Shown one piece after another: positions 7,925 through 16,624 of a DNA stretch of 39,134 nt. Origin of the DNA: Candidatus Thorarchaeota archaeon. Its GTDB lineage: Archaea > Asgardarchaeota > Thorarchaeia > Thorarchaeales > Thorarchaeaceae. The translations under genes and the position numbers were made by a program. The DNA is taken from assembly GCA_016840385.1 (NCBI GenBank), contig JAEOSL010000017.1:1-39134 (forward strand), written 5' to 3'. Under the pieces are notes generated by a model. The model made no database searches. It was not told the origin of the DNA and saw only the letters and a list, made by a program, of their open reading frames with translations. The first letter of the stretch is position 1; each line of letters opens with the position of its first letter.

Positions 7925-8155
7925 CTATTTCTTTCCCATCTTTTTACTCCATACTTCTATGAAGTTTTCAAGAGACCTGTCATATGTTTTCTCAGCATCC
8001 GCTGGAAAGAGACATCCTGGCAGTTCTTGATGTTTCCAATGATATTGTAAGCAATCACAGCAGTATCCGTTCCTCGAACATCCTGGGTATGAACAGGTGC
8101 ATCGTTCCTTGTTTTTCTGAACATTACATATTCTGCCAGTCATAGTACAACACAT
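7925..8155 (-). CDS. Small Cys-rich protein, DUF6485-like
   Basis: This 76-aa protein carries C-x-C-x4-C followed by GYCCDCLQYHWKHQELPGCLFPADAEKTYDRS, the pattern I associate with DUF6485, a small cytosolic family with a conserved Cys cluster likely binding a metal (zinc or Fe-S). A second in-frame ATG lies four codons in (MTGRICN) and could be the true start. The gene stands alone between tRNA-Arg(TCG) and the kinase-like gene. The molecular role is not known. Confidence 0.7.
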   Translation of the reverse strand: MCCTMTGRICNVQKNKERCTCSYPGCSRNGYCCDCLQYHWKHQELPGCLFPADAEKTYDRSLENFIEVWSKKMGKK

Positions 8156-8236
8156 GTCCTTATTGGCGTCAGAAGTTAAAACCGTTTGGTCGGGTCGGCA
8201 GGCTAATAGAGACCATAGTACACATTGAACCTCGCA

Positions 8237-9019
8237 ATGGGTCTCATCAAGTGGTTCAAAGAGATTCCCACAGGAATTGATGGAATACCACTCCCACAGG
8301 ATCGAATTGGCACTCTAGAACAGATTCTGCATGAGAACTTCGATCAGGGATATGTCGTAGAATCTGTTAGCCGCTTGAAGAGTAAGAAGAACACAGTAAT
8401 TTCATTGGAAATTCACCCAGAAGATGCAAAACCTATCACTCTAGTGGCAAAGATGTTCATTGCAGGCCGGTTCAAGAATGAACTCTTAATTCTCAGAGCA
8501 AGCTGGGCGCACGGCTTGGCAGTTCCTAATATTCTTGATGCTCGAGATGATGTGATCGTCATGAGTTTCATATCTGGAGAAACTCTAGTTGATAGAATTA
8601 ACCAAACATTTGAACCACATCTTATCGACAAACTTGCAGAATGGTATTACAATTATCATAAAGTACATGGGCAGATCAAAGGAGACCCTCGGCTACGGAA
8701 TTTCATTGTCCACAACGACCAAATCTTTGGAGTTGACTTTGAAGAGTCAGGTGAAGGTTTTTGGATGGTCGATATCGCAGGAGTGTGTGCCAGTCTACTG
8801 GATACGAATCCAATCTTTGACCCACGAAAACGGAAACTTTCTTGGCGCTTTCTGGAAAAATATCTCTCATTTCTTGATGTATCCCCAGATGAGACCATGT
8901 ATACTGATTTTATCCCAATCTTAGCTGACACTTTGAAGCAGACCTCCGAGTGGCGAAAAGATAGCAGAATCCTAGAACTTTCTGAGAAAATCCGGGCTGA
9001 GGGACTGCCCATCGATTGA
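8237..9019 (+). CDS. Protein-kinase-fold protein (RIO/APH-like)
   Basis: The C-terminal lobe carries KGDPRLRNFIV near residue 165, which matches the catalytic loop of RIO/Bud32 and aminoglycoside-phosphotransferase kinases (Asp as base, Asn as metal ligand), and GVDFEES near residue 183, equivalent to DFG. The N-lobe is less clear; LVAKMF may hold the ATP-binding lysine. An in-frame TTG at 8225 gives four more residues; I prefer the ATG at 8237, which lies about 30 bp after a weak TATA-like CTAATAG. Substrate unknown: it could phosphorylate a small molecule or a protein. Confidence 0.6.
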   Translation: MGLIKWFKEIPTGIDGIPLPQDRIGTLEQILHENFDQGYVVESVSRLKSKKNTVISLEIHPEDAKPITLVAKMFIAGRFKNELLILRASWAHGLAVPNILDARDDVIVMSFISGETLVDRINQTFEPHLIDKLAEWYYNYHKVHGQIKGDPRLRNFIVHNDQIFGVDFEESGEGFWMVDIAGVCASLLDTNPIFDPRKRKLSWRFLEKYLSFLDVSPDETMYTDFIPILADTLKQTSEWRKDSRILELSEKIRAEGLPID

Positions 9020-9072
9020 TACTCACATGTTCATTGTTCATCCCTAAGGTTCTTAACATGGTTCATCCCACA

Positions 9073-9083
9073 CCGAAATATAC
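9073..9083 (+). promoter_or_regulatory. BRE/TATA box of the metallophosphoesterase-ECF operon
   Basis: CCGAAATATAC is a good archaeal BRE plus TATA match centred about 35 bp before the ATG at 9115, giving a leader of roughly 8 nt. No riboswitch-like structure fits in so short a leader. Confidence 0.55.
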
Positions 9084-9114
9084 AGCCATGCATATCGCTC
9101 AGAGATGGTAGACC

Positions 9115-10377
9115 ATGGAACGACGGAATCTGGCATTGGTATTTTCCGTTATCACGATACTACTTGTGAGTTCCACTGCTGCAATCTACTTTCTTGGAAT
9201 GACTGAGGATGATACACTCAATTTCTATGTATTTAGCGATTCTCAGGGATATCAAGGAGGAGTGGAGCAGATTGTTACAGCAGCAAATCTCCATAGACCT
9301 GATTTTCTATTCCATTGTGGAGACCTTACACCATTTGGACAAGAAAATCAGTATCAAACCATAAAGACAGTCCTCGACCAGTCAATTGTACCTGTATATT
9401 CGACAATAGGTAATCATGATCTCAAAGATGGCGGTGGTGTGCTATACGAAGAGAACTTTGGCACTTCTAGATACTCTTTCGACCTGGGTCCTGCTCATTT
9501 TACAGTGTTCAATACTTCTTCCGGTAATATTTCTCCTCAAGAATTCACCTGGCTCGAGCAAGATTTGACACAAACTGAAGCAGAATCTCGATTCGTTTTC
9601 ACTCATATTCCTCCTTTTGACCCACGACCTGGAGAAAATCATTCATTGATCAGTTCAACATCAGGCACACAATTGATGTCACTTTTTGAAGAACATGAAG
9701 TTGATGCAGTCTTCACTGGGCACATTCACATGTACAATAAAACTGTAGTCAATGGAGTTAGATATGTCATAACTGGTGGTGCCGGAGCTAGTCTTTACGC
9801 TGACGAAGATAGTGGTGGAATATACCACTTCATGAATGTCACACTCCATGAAAATGTTCTTACTATTGAGCCAGTTCTTCTTGATACTCCCTCACTTCCA
9901 AGAGATGTCGTAGCCGTCAGAGGTTTCATTGAAGATGTGACCCTATCCCTTGATGATCTTTTATTGATGGATGTAATTACAGAGTATTCATCATTTCAAA
10001 ACCAATTTGACAACTGGAGAGGTCATGGAACCTATACCGGGATTGCAATATCCGAACTAATCGAGCTAGTTGGAGGAATGACAGTCAATGATACTCTTGT
10101 TGTAAGGTCATTTGATGGATACGAACAGGAATTCAGCTACTCAAACGTCTATCCCAATACAACTTGGGCTGAAATTCAGGGTCCAATGATACTTTCGTAT
10201 GCCTATAATGACACTTCAGTTCTCGATTGGACTGACGGTATGCGACTTGTCATGCTCCCTCTAGATGGAGGATACAGCAACACTGATGCAATTCAGACCT
10301 CAGCATCTGGTGATGTTACCTCTGCAGGGGCTCGATGGGTCAGATTTGTATCAGTAATTGAGGTGATTTCAGGATGA
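9115..10377 (+). CDS. Membrane-anchored metallophosphoesterase with C-terminal sulfite-oxidase-like domain
   Basis: An N-terminal helix (residues 6-27) serves as signal or anchor, so the enzyme faces outside. Residues 35-265 form a calcineurin-type phosphoesterase: FSDSQG, HCGDL, GNHD, FTHIPP and GHIHMY. The first motif has Gln where DxH is usual. Residues about 285-420 resemble the molybdopterin-binding domain of sulfite oxidase (YTGIAISELIELVG, then GYEQEFSYSNVY), the same type of domain that ends the next protein. Overlap with the next gene is 4 bp (ATGA). Inference: it may dephosphorylate the transported compound or a precursor before uptake by the ECF transporter. Confidence 0.75.
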   Translation: MERRNLALVFSVITILLVSSTAAIYFLGMTEDDTLNFYVFSDSQGYQGGVEQIVTAANLHRPDFLFHCGDLTPFGQENQYQTIKTVLDQSIVPVYSTIGNHDLKDGGGVLYEENFGTSRYSFDLGPAHFTVFNTSSGNISPQEFTWLEQDLTQTEAESRFVFTHIPPFDPRPGENHSLISSTSGTQLMSLFEEHEVDAVFTGHIHMYNKTVVNGVRYVITGGAGASLYADEDSGGIYHFMNVTLHENVLTIEPVLLDTPSLPRDVVAVRGFIEDVTLSLDDLLLMDVITEYSSFQNQFDNWRGHGTYTGIAISELIELVGGMTVNDTLVVRSFDGYEQEFSYSNVYPNTTWAEIQGPMILSYAYNDTSVLDWTDGMRLVMLPLDGGYSNTDAIQTSASGDVTSAGARWVRFVSVIEVISG

Positions 10378-11429
10378 GTTCCTCAATATCCACTCGGGAT
10401 ATTGTCACCATAGCAATTCTTGCATCGCTAGGTGGCGCACTCAGTACATTCGTAGGTTACCTTGGGAATCTCATCAATCTCTCATTGGGAGTACCTTTTG
10501 GTGCCGGTCAATTCATGGCTGGACTGCATGTTTTCTGGCTTGTGTTGATCAGAGTTATTGTTCCCAAACGTGGCGTTGGTACAGCGGGCGGTCTCCTCAA
10601 AGGCATGATTGAGATGTTCACAGGAAGTACACATGGTATAGTGATAGTTGTAGTATCTCTAATCCAAGGGTTTGTTGTGGATATCAGTGCTTCAGCTGCT
10701 GGTAGTACCGAAAATCCCGCAGATAGTTCTCGAATAACATGGTGGTTGGGGGCTGGTGTTTCTTCCGCAGTGAATGTCATTATATTACAGTTATTTTATT
10801 TCACAGGTGCACCGTTTCTGTATATTTTCGTGATTTCTATCCTAGCTCTTTGTTCAGGTATCATCTTTGCTGGATATTTTGCATGGGAAACCTTGGAATT
10901 TTTGAATGATGCAGGTACAATCTCAGGATTTCAAAGTACAAAACCAGTCATTGAAAATAGCACACCCAAATCAGTCGCATATCGCAATCTACCTGCAATT
11001 GCTTTTGTCCTGTTTCTCACAGTAGGGTCTCTCTACTATACTACCAATATTGCTAATGTTTTTGCAGATCCGTATTCCTGTGAAGTGCGAGGTTTCGTGG
11101 ACAATCCATTTTCATTCACACTGGAAGATTTTCCAGGTTCTGAAGTCACTATCGAGGCTGAACTTATCGGAGCCTACACGCATATCCCACCTGCCAATTA
11201 TACGGGCTTACTAATCAGTACGATACTCCAGCAAGCAAGTGTACAAAGTGGGGCAACTGGACTTCAAATTATTGCTAGGGATGGCTATTCAATATTCCTT
11301 GATATCGCTGATGTGATGATTGATTCAGAGTTACTGCTTACTAGATCTGATGATGGACTCTGGCTTATTGCAGAGAATTATGACGGCTCAATGTGGGTCC
11401 GTCAAGTGATTTTGTTACAAGTATACTAG
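10374..11429 (+). CDS. ECF transporter S-component, YkoE-like, fused to a sulfite-oxidase-like domain
   Basis: The first 190 residues contain about five to six helices with the YkoE-like order: GYLGNLINLSLG, then FMAGLHVFWLVLIRVIVPKRG, then GMIEMFTGSTHG and VVVSLIQGFVVD. YkoE proteins bind hydroxymethylpyrimidine/thiamine-type substrates. A further helix near residue 215 leads into about 115 extracytoplasmic residues (VRGFVDNPFSFTLEDF, ANYTGLLISTILQQA, IIARDGYSIFLDIADV) resembling the molybdopterin-binding fold of sulfite oxidases, an unusual addition for an S-component. The genes that follow are the ATPase and EcfT, as in ykoE-D-C. The true substrate is unproven. Confidence 0.75.
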   Translation: MSSSISTRDIVTIAILASLGGALSTFVGYLGNLINLSLGVPFGAGQFMAGLHVFWLVLIRVIVPKRGVGTAGGLLKGMIEMFTGSTHGIVIVVVSLIQGFVVDISASAAGSTENPADSSRITWWLGAGVSSAVNVIILQLFYFTGAPFLYIFVISILALCSGIIFAGYFAWETLEFLNDAGTISGFQSTKPVIENSTPKSVAYRNLPAIAFVLFLTVGSLYYTTNIANVFADPYSCEVRGFVDNPFSFTLEDFPGSEVTIEAELIGAYTHIPPANYTGLLISTILQQASVQSGATGLQIIARDGYSIFLDIADVMIDSELLLTRSDDGLWLIAENYDGSMWVRQVILLQVY

Positions 11430-11438
11430 GCGAACACA

Positions 11439-12887
11439 ATGTTAGAATCTCAAGATTTGACCTTCTCATATGATGGAAAAACACAGATTCTAAGGTCTCT
11501 GAACTTGCAAGTTCGCCCGGGCGAACTTATTCTATTAACAGGTCCAACAGGCTCAGGAAAATCTACTTTGGCCAAGTGTCTATCTGGATTCATACCAAGA
11601 AGCATTGAAGGGGAATTCTCTGGTGAAATCAGAATAGATGGCGAAAATACCAGCGACTATTCAATTGCAGAGATTTCACGACTGGTGTCACTCGTACAGC
11701 AAGATCCAGATAATCAAATCTGTACATTGAAAGTAGTTGATGAGGTAGCTTTTGGTCCAGAAAACTATGAATCGGAACCAAAAACCATCGAAAAACTCGT
11801 AGAATCTTCCCTTTTAGCTGTAGATACACTTCACCTTCATAATCGTAATACGCACACCCTTTCAGGAGGAGAAAAACAGAGGCTTGCAATAGCTTCCATG
11901 CTTTCCTGCCAACCCAAATACCTCATTCTTGATGAGCCATCAGCTAGCTTGGATCCAAAAGGTATCCTCTTGCTCAGAAAGATTCTTGCTGATCTGAAAG
12001 AGAAGAATGTAGGTGTATTATGTATCGAACATAATCTCGATGCAATTCGACCTGTAGCAGATCAAATTCTTTCAATATCGAACGGTACGATAACTGATTG
12101 GAATCCGATTGACGAACCACCAATCACCCCCACAGCACAACCACCAGTTCCAGATACCCCATTACTCACCTTGGAAGAAGTCAATTTTTCCTACGGACCA
12201 ACCCAGGTAATTCATGATGTAAGTTTGACTATCCATCAAGGAGAAATAATTGCACTTATGGGAGGAAATGGTTCTGGAAAAACAACCTTGGTTTCTCTTC
12301 TTGGGGGACTACTTGAACCAGATAATGGGCGAGTAGATTTAGGAAGAATACCGATATCTTCTCAAAGAGATCGAAAAGAAATTGTGAAGAGAATATCAGT
12401 TGTTTTTCAGAATCCTAATCATCAAATTTTCGAAACAACTGTTTGGAAAGAACAGATATTGACCTCTGAAATTCTGAATGAGATTAATGAAAAATCACTA
12501 GAGAGATCAACGAGTCTTCTGAACACTGCTAATCTTGGTAACTTCCTAACAAGAAATCCTTTCTCTCTCAGCTACGGACAAAAAAGACGACTCAATATCA
12601 CGTCTTCAATAGCTCATGTTCCAAGGATTTTGCTGCTGGATGAGCCATTTATTGGTCAAGATCGAGAAGGACGTGAGTTCATTTCGAAAACCATTACAGA
12701 TACTGCTGGCGGTAATGGTGCAGCTCTTGTTGTCACTCACAATCCAAATTTTGCCAAAAATTATTGTAATCGTGTGATTTTCGTTGAAAATGGTTCAATT
12801 CTCTTGGATGGGCCTCCAGAAACTGTGTTGCAACGATTGGAAGAGATTGGTCATAGTGAATATTCTGAACTGGGGGTGTATTCTTAG
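11439..12887 (+). CDS. ECF transporter double ATPase (YkoD/EcfA-A' type)
   Basis: Two ABC ATPase domains in one chain drive the ECF module. Domain 1: Walker A GPTGSGKST near residue 35, Q-loop VQQDPDNQ, signature LSGGEKQR, Walker B YLILDEPSASLDP, switch His in CIEHN. Domain 2: Walker A GGNGSGKTT near residue 275, VFQNPNHQ, a deviating signature LSYGQKRR, LLLDEPFIGQD and VVTHN. Such fused dimers accompany YkoE-type S-components. It starts 9 bp after the S-component gene, and its TAG directly abuts the EcfT start. Confidence 0.93.
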   Translation: MLESQDLTFSYDGKTQILRSLNLQVRPGELILLTGPTGSGKSTLAKCLSGFIPRSIEGEFSGEIRIDGENTSDYSIAEISRLVSLVQQDPDNQICTLKVVDEVAFGPENYESEPKTIEKLVESSLLAVDTLHLHNRNTHTLSGGEKQRLAIASMLSCQPKYLILDEPSASLDPKGILLLRKILADLKEKNVGVLCIEHNLDAIRPVADQILSISNGTITDWNPIDEPPITPTAQPPVPDTPLLTLEEVNFSYGPTQVIHDVSLTIHQGEIIALMGGNGSGKTTLVSLLGGLLEPDNGRVDLGRIPISSQRDRKEIVKRISVVFQNPNHQIFETTVWKEQILTSEILNEINEKSLERSTSLLNTANLGNFLTRNPFSLSYGQKRRLNITSSIAHVPRILLLDEPFIGQDREGREFISKTITDTAGGNGAALVVTHNPNFAKNYCNRVIFVENGSILLDGPPETVLQRLEEIGHSEYSELGVYS

Positions 12888-13697
12888 ATGACCGATCAGA
12901 CAAAATTCATGCAAAATGGTGGAAGAGTCAACCCCCTCTTGAAGCTCCTGCTACTAATTCTAACCATTTCAGGCATAATGATTTACCCAAGTTGGCGTCT
13001 GAGTTCTATACTTTTAGTAATTGTAATACTATTATTCCGAGTAAGTCGGGTATCATTGACCCTCTCTCGAAATCGGACCAAGTTCATCATAATATTCTCA
13101 TTCTTGCTCTTCCTCTTTCAAGTTCTCATTACTGTAAATGGAATAGTCTTAGGATTTGTAATACCACAACTGAACAATTTTGGTCCATTTTTCCCGATAA
13201 CTGACTATGGACTTGAACGAGGTCTCTCCATAGCATCACGATTTCTCCTTGTTGTTCTTTCAAGTATGTTATTTGTTGCAGTTACAGATCCCACATTGTT
13301 GGCCCACTCACTAACCCGGCTCAGGATCCCGTACAGGTATAGCTTCGCTCTTGTAATAGCTTTGAGATTCTTGCCTTTGTTCGACTCTGAAATCCAGACA
13401 ATACGCATGGCACAGAAATCAAGGGGTATTCAACCTGAGGTGGGAGGGTTCAAGAAAATCCTGAGGACTATCCAGTATACCTTCTTTCCACACCTAGTTT
13501 CTTCATTATCTCGAGTAGATTCTCTGGCAATATCCATGGATGGTCGGGGTTTCGGCTATAGTAAAAATCGAACATATTTCAGAAAGTCGAACTGGAAAAC
13601 CTCTGATTCACTACTCGTACTAACCGGACTTGGGTACATTATCCTCTGTATCCTACTGGTTCTAGGTTTCTTACCACAGTTGGCTACTATTCTCTAG
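12888..13697 (+). CDS. ECF transporter transmembrane component EcfT (YkoC type)
   Basis: The scaffold subunit couples the two ATPase sites to the S-component. About five hydrophobic helices are visible, and the two cytoplasmic coupling motifs appear as AQKSRG and AISMDGRGFG, variants of the usual Ala-Arg-Gly/Ser motifs. The ATG follows the ATPase stop without a gap, so the four-gene operon (9115-13697) is tightly coupled. Its 3' end overlaps the convergent Cys-rich gene by 4 bp. Confidence 0.9.
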   Translation: MTDQTKFMQNGGRVNPLLKLLLLILTISGIMIYPSWRLSSILLVIVILLFRVSRVSLTLSRNRTKFIIIFSFLLFLFQVLITVNGIVLGFVIPQLNNFGPFFPITDYGLERGLSIASRFLLVVLSSMLFVAVTDPTLLAHSLTRLRIPYRYSFALVIALRFLPLFDSEIQTIRMAQKSRGIQPEVGGFKKILRTIQYTFFPHLVSSLSRVDSLAISMDGRGFGYSKNRTYFRKSNWKTSDSLLVLTGLGYIILCILLVLGFLPQLATIL

Positions 13698-13945
13698 ATG
13701 CCAGCAAAAGAGAGAAGATCTGGTGATAATCTGACCTCACATTCAGATTTTCTTGGTACAAATTTTGGATGTGGAACTCTCTTCCGATAGTGTATTGACC
13801 CTACTCCCTGACAAAGATGTGATTTTTCATTGAAATATCTACAATCCTTGCATGCAAGACCGTCATCAAGTGTACGTTGTACTGGGACTTCTACGAACTC
13901 AGATATTGTCCTATCCCACATACGAACCATACGAGTAGCTCTCAT
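13694..13945 (-). CDS. Small Cys-containing hypothetical protein
   Basis: The frame is open to a TTG at 13984, but the TATA-like box TTTATAGG lies within that extension and 27 bp before the ATG at 13945, so I choose 13945 (83 aa, MRATRMV). The product has CKDCRYF-x6-C and a later Cys, a pattern compatible with a small metal site, and a basic stretch (HYRKRVPHPKFVPRK). I do not recognise the family. Confidence 0.5.
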   Translation of the reverse strand: MRATRMVRMWDRTISEFVEVPVQRTLDDGLACKDCRYFNEKSHLCQGVGSIHYRKRVPHPKFVPRKSECEVRLSPDLLSFAGI

Positions 13946-13968
13946 ACACCATTGTTTTGGAAGAAACC

Positions 13969-13976
13969 TATAAACT
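13969..13976 (-). promoter_or_regulatory. TATA box for the gene starting at 13945
   Basis: Minus-strand TTTATAGG, centred 27 bp from the ATG, predicts a leaderless transcript. It is the basis for the chosen start. Confidence 0.45.
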
Positions 13977-14040
13977 ACCCACAAAATCGTGATGCTTTCT
14001 TTGTCAATTTTGTTTTGCGCATTTTATAGTCATAGAATAC

Positions 14041-15045
14041 CTATGACTTCAACCGTTTTTCCATGAAGAATCCAGGTACCTTGTAGTTTCTCTTCTTGAA
14101 GAAGTCAAGATCCAAGTCATCTTTTGCATGAAGTAGCATGTAAATGGAAGAAAATTCTGCATTCTTGGCCCATCTTTCAGCAGAATCTATCAGAAGTTCT
14201 CCCACAACTTGCTTGTCATGAACAGGATCAATAACAAGTTCATGTATCATTGCTACTTCTTCATGAAATCCAGAGTTTCCAACCCAGATTACACCTACAA
14301 AGTCACCAGTCTTTGTGAAGACTACAAATCTTTGATGTTTTTCTTGGTCTATGGAGAATTTCTTGATGTGTTCTTCGTAGAGTTTCTTGGCTGCGTCATC
14401 ATCTGCATCCACTGAAAATTGTACTTTCTTTGAAAATCGTTCAAGTTCAGCAGTTTGAATAGCATCATAATCAGCTTCCTGTTCTTCTCTGATTGTAAAC
14501 GAACTTTCAGGAGATCCGGTTGTGTTAATCGTGTCAAGTTTCTTTGAGATTGGTACTTGTTTAATACGATACTCCATTCTTTCGTACAATGCAATCGCTG
14601 GCGTATTATCGGAGTGAACAAAGAAACCGAGATTGAGGTTCATCTCACGAGCAAAATCCTCACCTTTTTGCATCAGTTTTCTTCCTAATCCATGTCCTCG
14701 GAATGCAGGGTCAACCACAATATCATAGATCCACTGTGGATTTTCAATATCCCAGACATCTTTACTATTTCTTCCTCCCATCCAAAGATATCCACACGGC
14801 ACATCTTCATCAGTCTTTGCAATGAAAACTTTGGCATCTTGTTTACTGAAGTCAAAATATTCCTCTGTTTCTTTTCTGTGAAGATTAGCCAGTTCCTCAT
14901 CTGATGCATCGGGATTTTTCTCTACCAATGGATCATACATGAATTTTCTAAGAACTTTCAACATTTCAAAACTCAACTTGAAGAAGAAATCCCAATCTTC
15001 TTCGCCTTGAGCTCTCCATATTTGGAAATTCATTGTACCACACAA
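14041..15045 (-). CDS. Tandem GNAT-domain acetyltransferase
   Basis: Two GNAT folds lie in one 334-aa chain. The first (residues 5-170) has a good acetyl-CoA motif A, VDPAFRGHGLGRKLM near residue 115, and NTPAIALYERMEY as motif B. The second (180-334) keeps the fold (MIHELVIDPVHDKQVVGELL) but lacks the R/QxxGxG/A pyrophosphate loop, so it is probably inactive or structural. Substrate unknown. The start lies 1 bp after the stop of the SagB-type gene, so the two form an operon. Confidence 0.85.
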   Translation of the reverse strand: MCGTMNFQIWRAQGEEDWDFFFKLSFEMLKVLRKFMYDPLVEKNPDASDEELANLHRKETEEYFDFSKQDAKVFIAKTDEDVPCGYLWMGGRNSKDVWDIENPQWIYDIVVDPAFRGHGLGRKLMQKGEDFAREMNLNLGFFVHSDNTPAIALYERMEYRIKQVPISKKLDTINTTGSPESSFTIREEQEADYDAIQTAELERFSKKVQFSVDADDDAAKKLYEEHIKKFSIDQEKHQRFVVFTKTGDFVGVIWVGNSGFHEEVAMIHELVIDPVHDKQVVGELLIDSAERWAKNAEFSSIYMLLHAKDDLDLDFFKKRNYKVPGFFMEKRLKS

Positions 15046-15046
15046 C

Positions 15047-15838
15047 CTACCGAGGTTTGATCTTTCCCACTGGTGAAAGATAGACAGTCATTTCATTCTC
15101 TCCATCTACTTGAATCAATTCATCCACCGCTTTCTGCTCATACGCCGCAATGGCACAGGTTCCTGCACTAATTGCTTCGCATGCTAGGTACAGATTCTGA
15201 CAGATATGACCTGCCTCAATGAGAATATCCTTGTAACTGATGAAACTGTATCTCCATTCTGTTTTGTAGGGAATTGCTGCCCACACAAAGACAACTGCTG
15301 ATTTTCCAATGAACTTCTGGTACCAAGCTTTTTCCATCAGATCATCTGCATCTGGAAGAGTTTCAGTGACCAGTAGCAGCTTATGTTCGATTGGTAGGTA
15401 ACGATACACCCCTCGTTTGAAACCGCTAACTAGGTTAACTAACAGATAGGTTTCAAAGGGTTGACGGCCCCCACCGGATGGTACCGCACGCTTTGTCCAT
15501 ACTTTGTTCTTGTCTACCTCACGAACTCCTTGTGTGGACCAAAGAAGGAAGGATAACTCTTCAAGGGTCAGTGGTTCATCTGTATAAGCACGCTCACTTG
15601 CTCGATTTCTTATCACATCAATAAGAGGAACCTTTCCTACTTTGAAATCAATGGGGTCAATTAGATCTATCAGGTCTGCATCTTTACTGAATGGTTTTTC
15701 TAGAGGTGGTGGGTCTAAGCCTTTGATTTGATCGGGTTTCCACCACTCTTCCTGAGGAATTGCATTGTAGTCATGAGCTTTCAATAGTTCACGACGTTCC
15801 TTAATCATCTCTTCATACTTTGTCATTTCGTTTACCAC
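15047..15838 (-). CDS. SagB-type nitroreductase-family oxidoreductase
   Basis: This is an FMN-dependent oxidoreductase fold. The SagB-type signature is clear: RASERAYTDEPLTLEELSFL, STQGV, RAVPSGGGRQPFETYL, GVYRYLP, and EAGHICQNLYLACEAI with GTCAIAAYEQ. SagB-type enzymes oxidise azoline rings in peptide natural products, but many archaeal members stand alone, as here, with no YcaO or precursor peptide nearby. It may act on a small molecule together with the downstream acetyltransferase (inference). Confidence 0.88.
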   Translation of the reverse strand: MVNEMTKYEEMIKERRELLKAHDYNAIPQEEWWKPDQIKGLDPPPLEKPFSKDADLIDLIDPIDFKVGKVPLIDVIRNRASERAYTDEPLTLEELSFLLWSTQGVREVDKNKVWTKRAVPSGGGRQPFETYLLVNLVSGFKRGVYRYLPIEHKLLLVTETLPDADDLMEKAWYQKFIGKSAVVFVWAAIPYKTEWRYSFISYKDILIEAGHICQNLYLACEAISAGTCAIAAYEQKAVDELIQVDGENEMTVYLSPVGKIKPR

Positions 15839-15984
15839 CTAGTAGAAAATAATGGAGGGGTTTACGTTGTCCGCGCCATGAGGAACCTATAAGCTCATTC
15901 TTTCACGCCTCTTTCAAACTTGGATACAAGATAATGACTGCTGAGTAATCCTTTTATTGCTATCAGAGATGCAAACGAAATGCA

Positions 15985-16061
15985 CGGGACGTAGCTCAAC
16001 CTGGTAGAGCAATGGACTGTAGATCCATCGGTTGCCGGTTCAAATCCGGCCGTCCCGACCA
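15985..16061 (+). tRNA. tRNA-Tyr(GTA)
   Basis: Acceptor CGGGACG pairs with CGTCCCG; the C1-G72 pair and A73 are the archaeal tyrosine identity elements. Anticodon stem ATGGA pairs with TCCAT around loop C-T-GTA-G-A. T arm is GCCGG-TTCAAAT-CCGGC, and CCA is encoded (16059-16061). There is no intron. Its 3' end is the left boundary of an inserted element. Confidence 0.95.
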
Positions 16062-16063
16062 TT
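16032..16063 (+). repeat. Left attachment repeat (tRNA-Tyr 3' end)
   Basis: 32 bp from TTGCCGG through GACCATT, identical to 16844-16875. It covers the T arm, acceptor strand, CCA and two bases more. Confidence 0.9.
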
Positions 16064-16263
16064 ATCTAGTTTTTCTTTTATATTACTATTCTCTAAAACT
16101 AAGATACTTCCTCAATTCATTAACTATTGTAATTATTATCTATATGTTGCTACTGGATATACAAACATCATAGAGTATCATATACGCACCAAAAAACAAA
16201 TGATGAAAGAACAATATCTAATCCGAGTAAGGATTTGATTAAGTTCATTCATATTACCCGAAT

Positions 16264-16413
16264 CTAATTATTCGAGCTTTCAACTATTAGCTTGCTTGTG
16301 TTAATGTTTCTGTGAAATACTTCACACTTGCAATCTTCGCATTCACCATTAAAATTATCGTGGTCTTCACGATTATGACCACACGCACAGTGGTCTAAAG
16401 ATCTAGTACTCAT
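16264..16413 (-). CDS. Small zinc-ribbon-like protein in the tRNA-Tyr element (49 aa)
   Basis: The frame is open to 16470, but the ATG at 16413 has a strong Shine-Dalgarno, GAGAGGTGA, five bases upstream, so this start is preferred. The product has C-x-CGH-x3-DH near the N-terminus and C-x2-C-x-C-x2-F about 13 residues later, a compact metal-binding knuckle pair like many small archaeal zinc ribbons. Function unknown; perhaps DNA or RNA binding. Confidence 0.6.
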   Translation of the reverse strand: MSTRSLDHCACGHNREDHDNFNGECEDCKCEVFHRNINTSKLIVESSNN

Positions 16414-16462
16414 TTTTTCACCTCTCAAAATTTTCTGTAATGATAATAGAAGAATTACTTCT

Positions 16463-16624
16463 TCATTCAAGCTTCAATGAGGTGCTTTCTTCTTGGATTT
16501 GGTCGGTGACTGGATCCTCCAGCGCCTCTTCTTGTAACATTTCCAATATCCTATGAGGTCCATATCCACTATTCACACGGTTTCTCTTGTAATCAGTTTT
16601 AGAATTGATTTTCATATCTTCCAT
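16463..16624 (-). CDS. Small acidic hypothetical protein in the tRNA-Tyr element (53 aa)
   Basis: The ORF can be extended to 16714, but the ATG at 16624 (MEDMKIN) sits about 30 bp after a TATA box (minus-strand ATGATATATTTTT) within the region shared with the TFB promoter, so transcription should start just before it. The C-terminal half is acidic (LQEEALEDPVTDQIQEEST). I do not recognise the family. Its start codon aligns with a minimal upstream ORF in the TFB leader. Confidence 0.45.
   Translation of the reverse strand: MEDMKINSKTDYKRNRVNSGYGPHRILEMLQEEALEDPVTDQIQEESTSLKLE

Noticed and set aside
9084..9114. TPP riboswitch before the YkoE-like operon
   Set aside because: The predicted leader is about 8 nt and the upstream sequence shows no thi-box elements.
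16032..16238. Plus-strand ORF beginning in the tRNA-Tyr T arm
   Set aside because: It starts inside the tRNA and continues through AT-rich sequence with no protein-like features.
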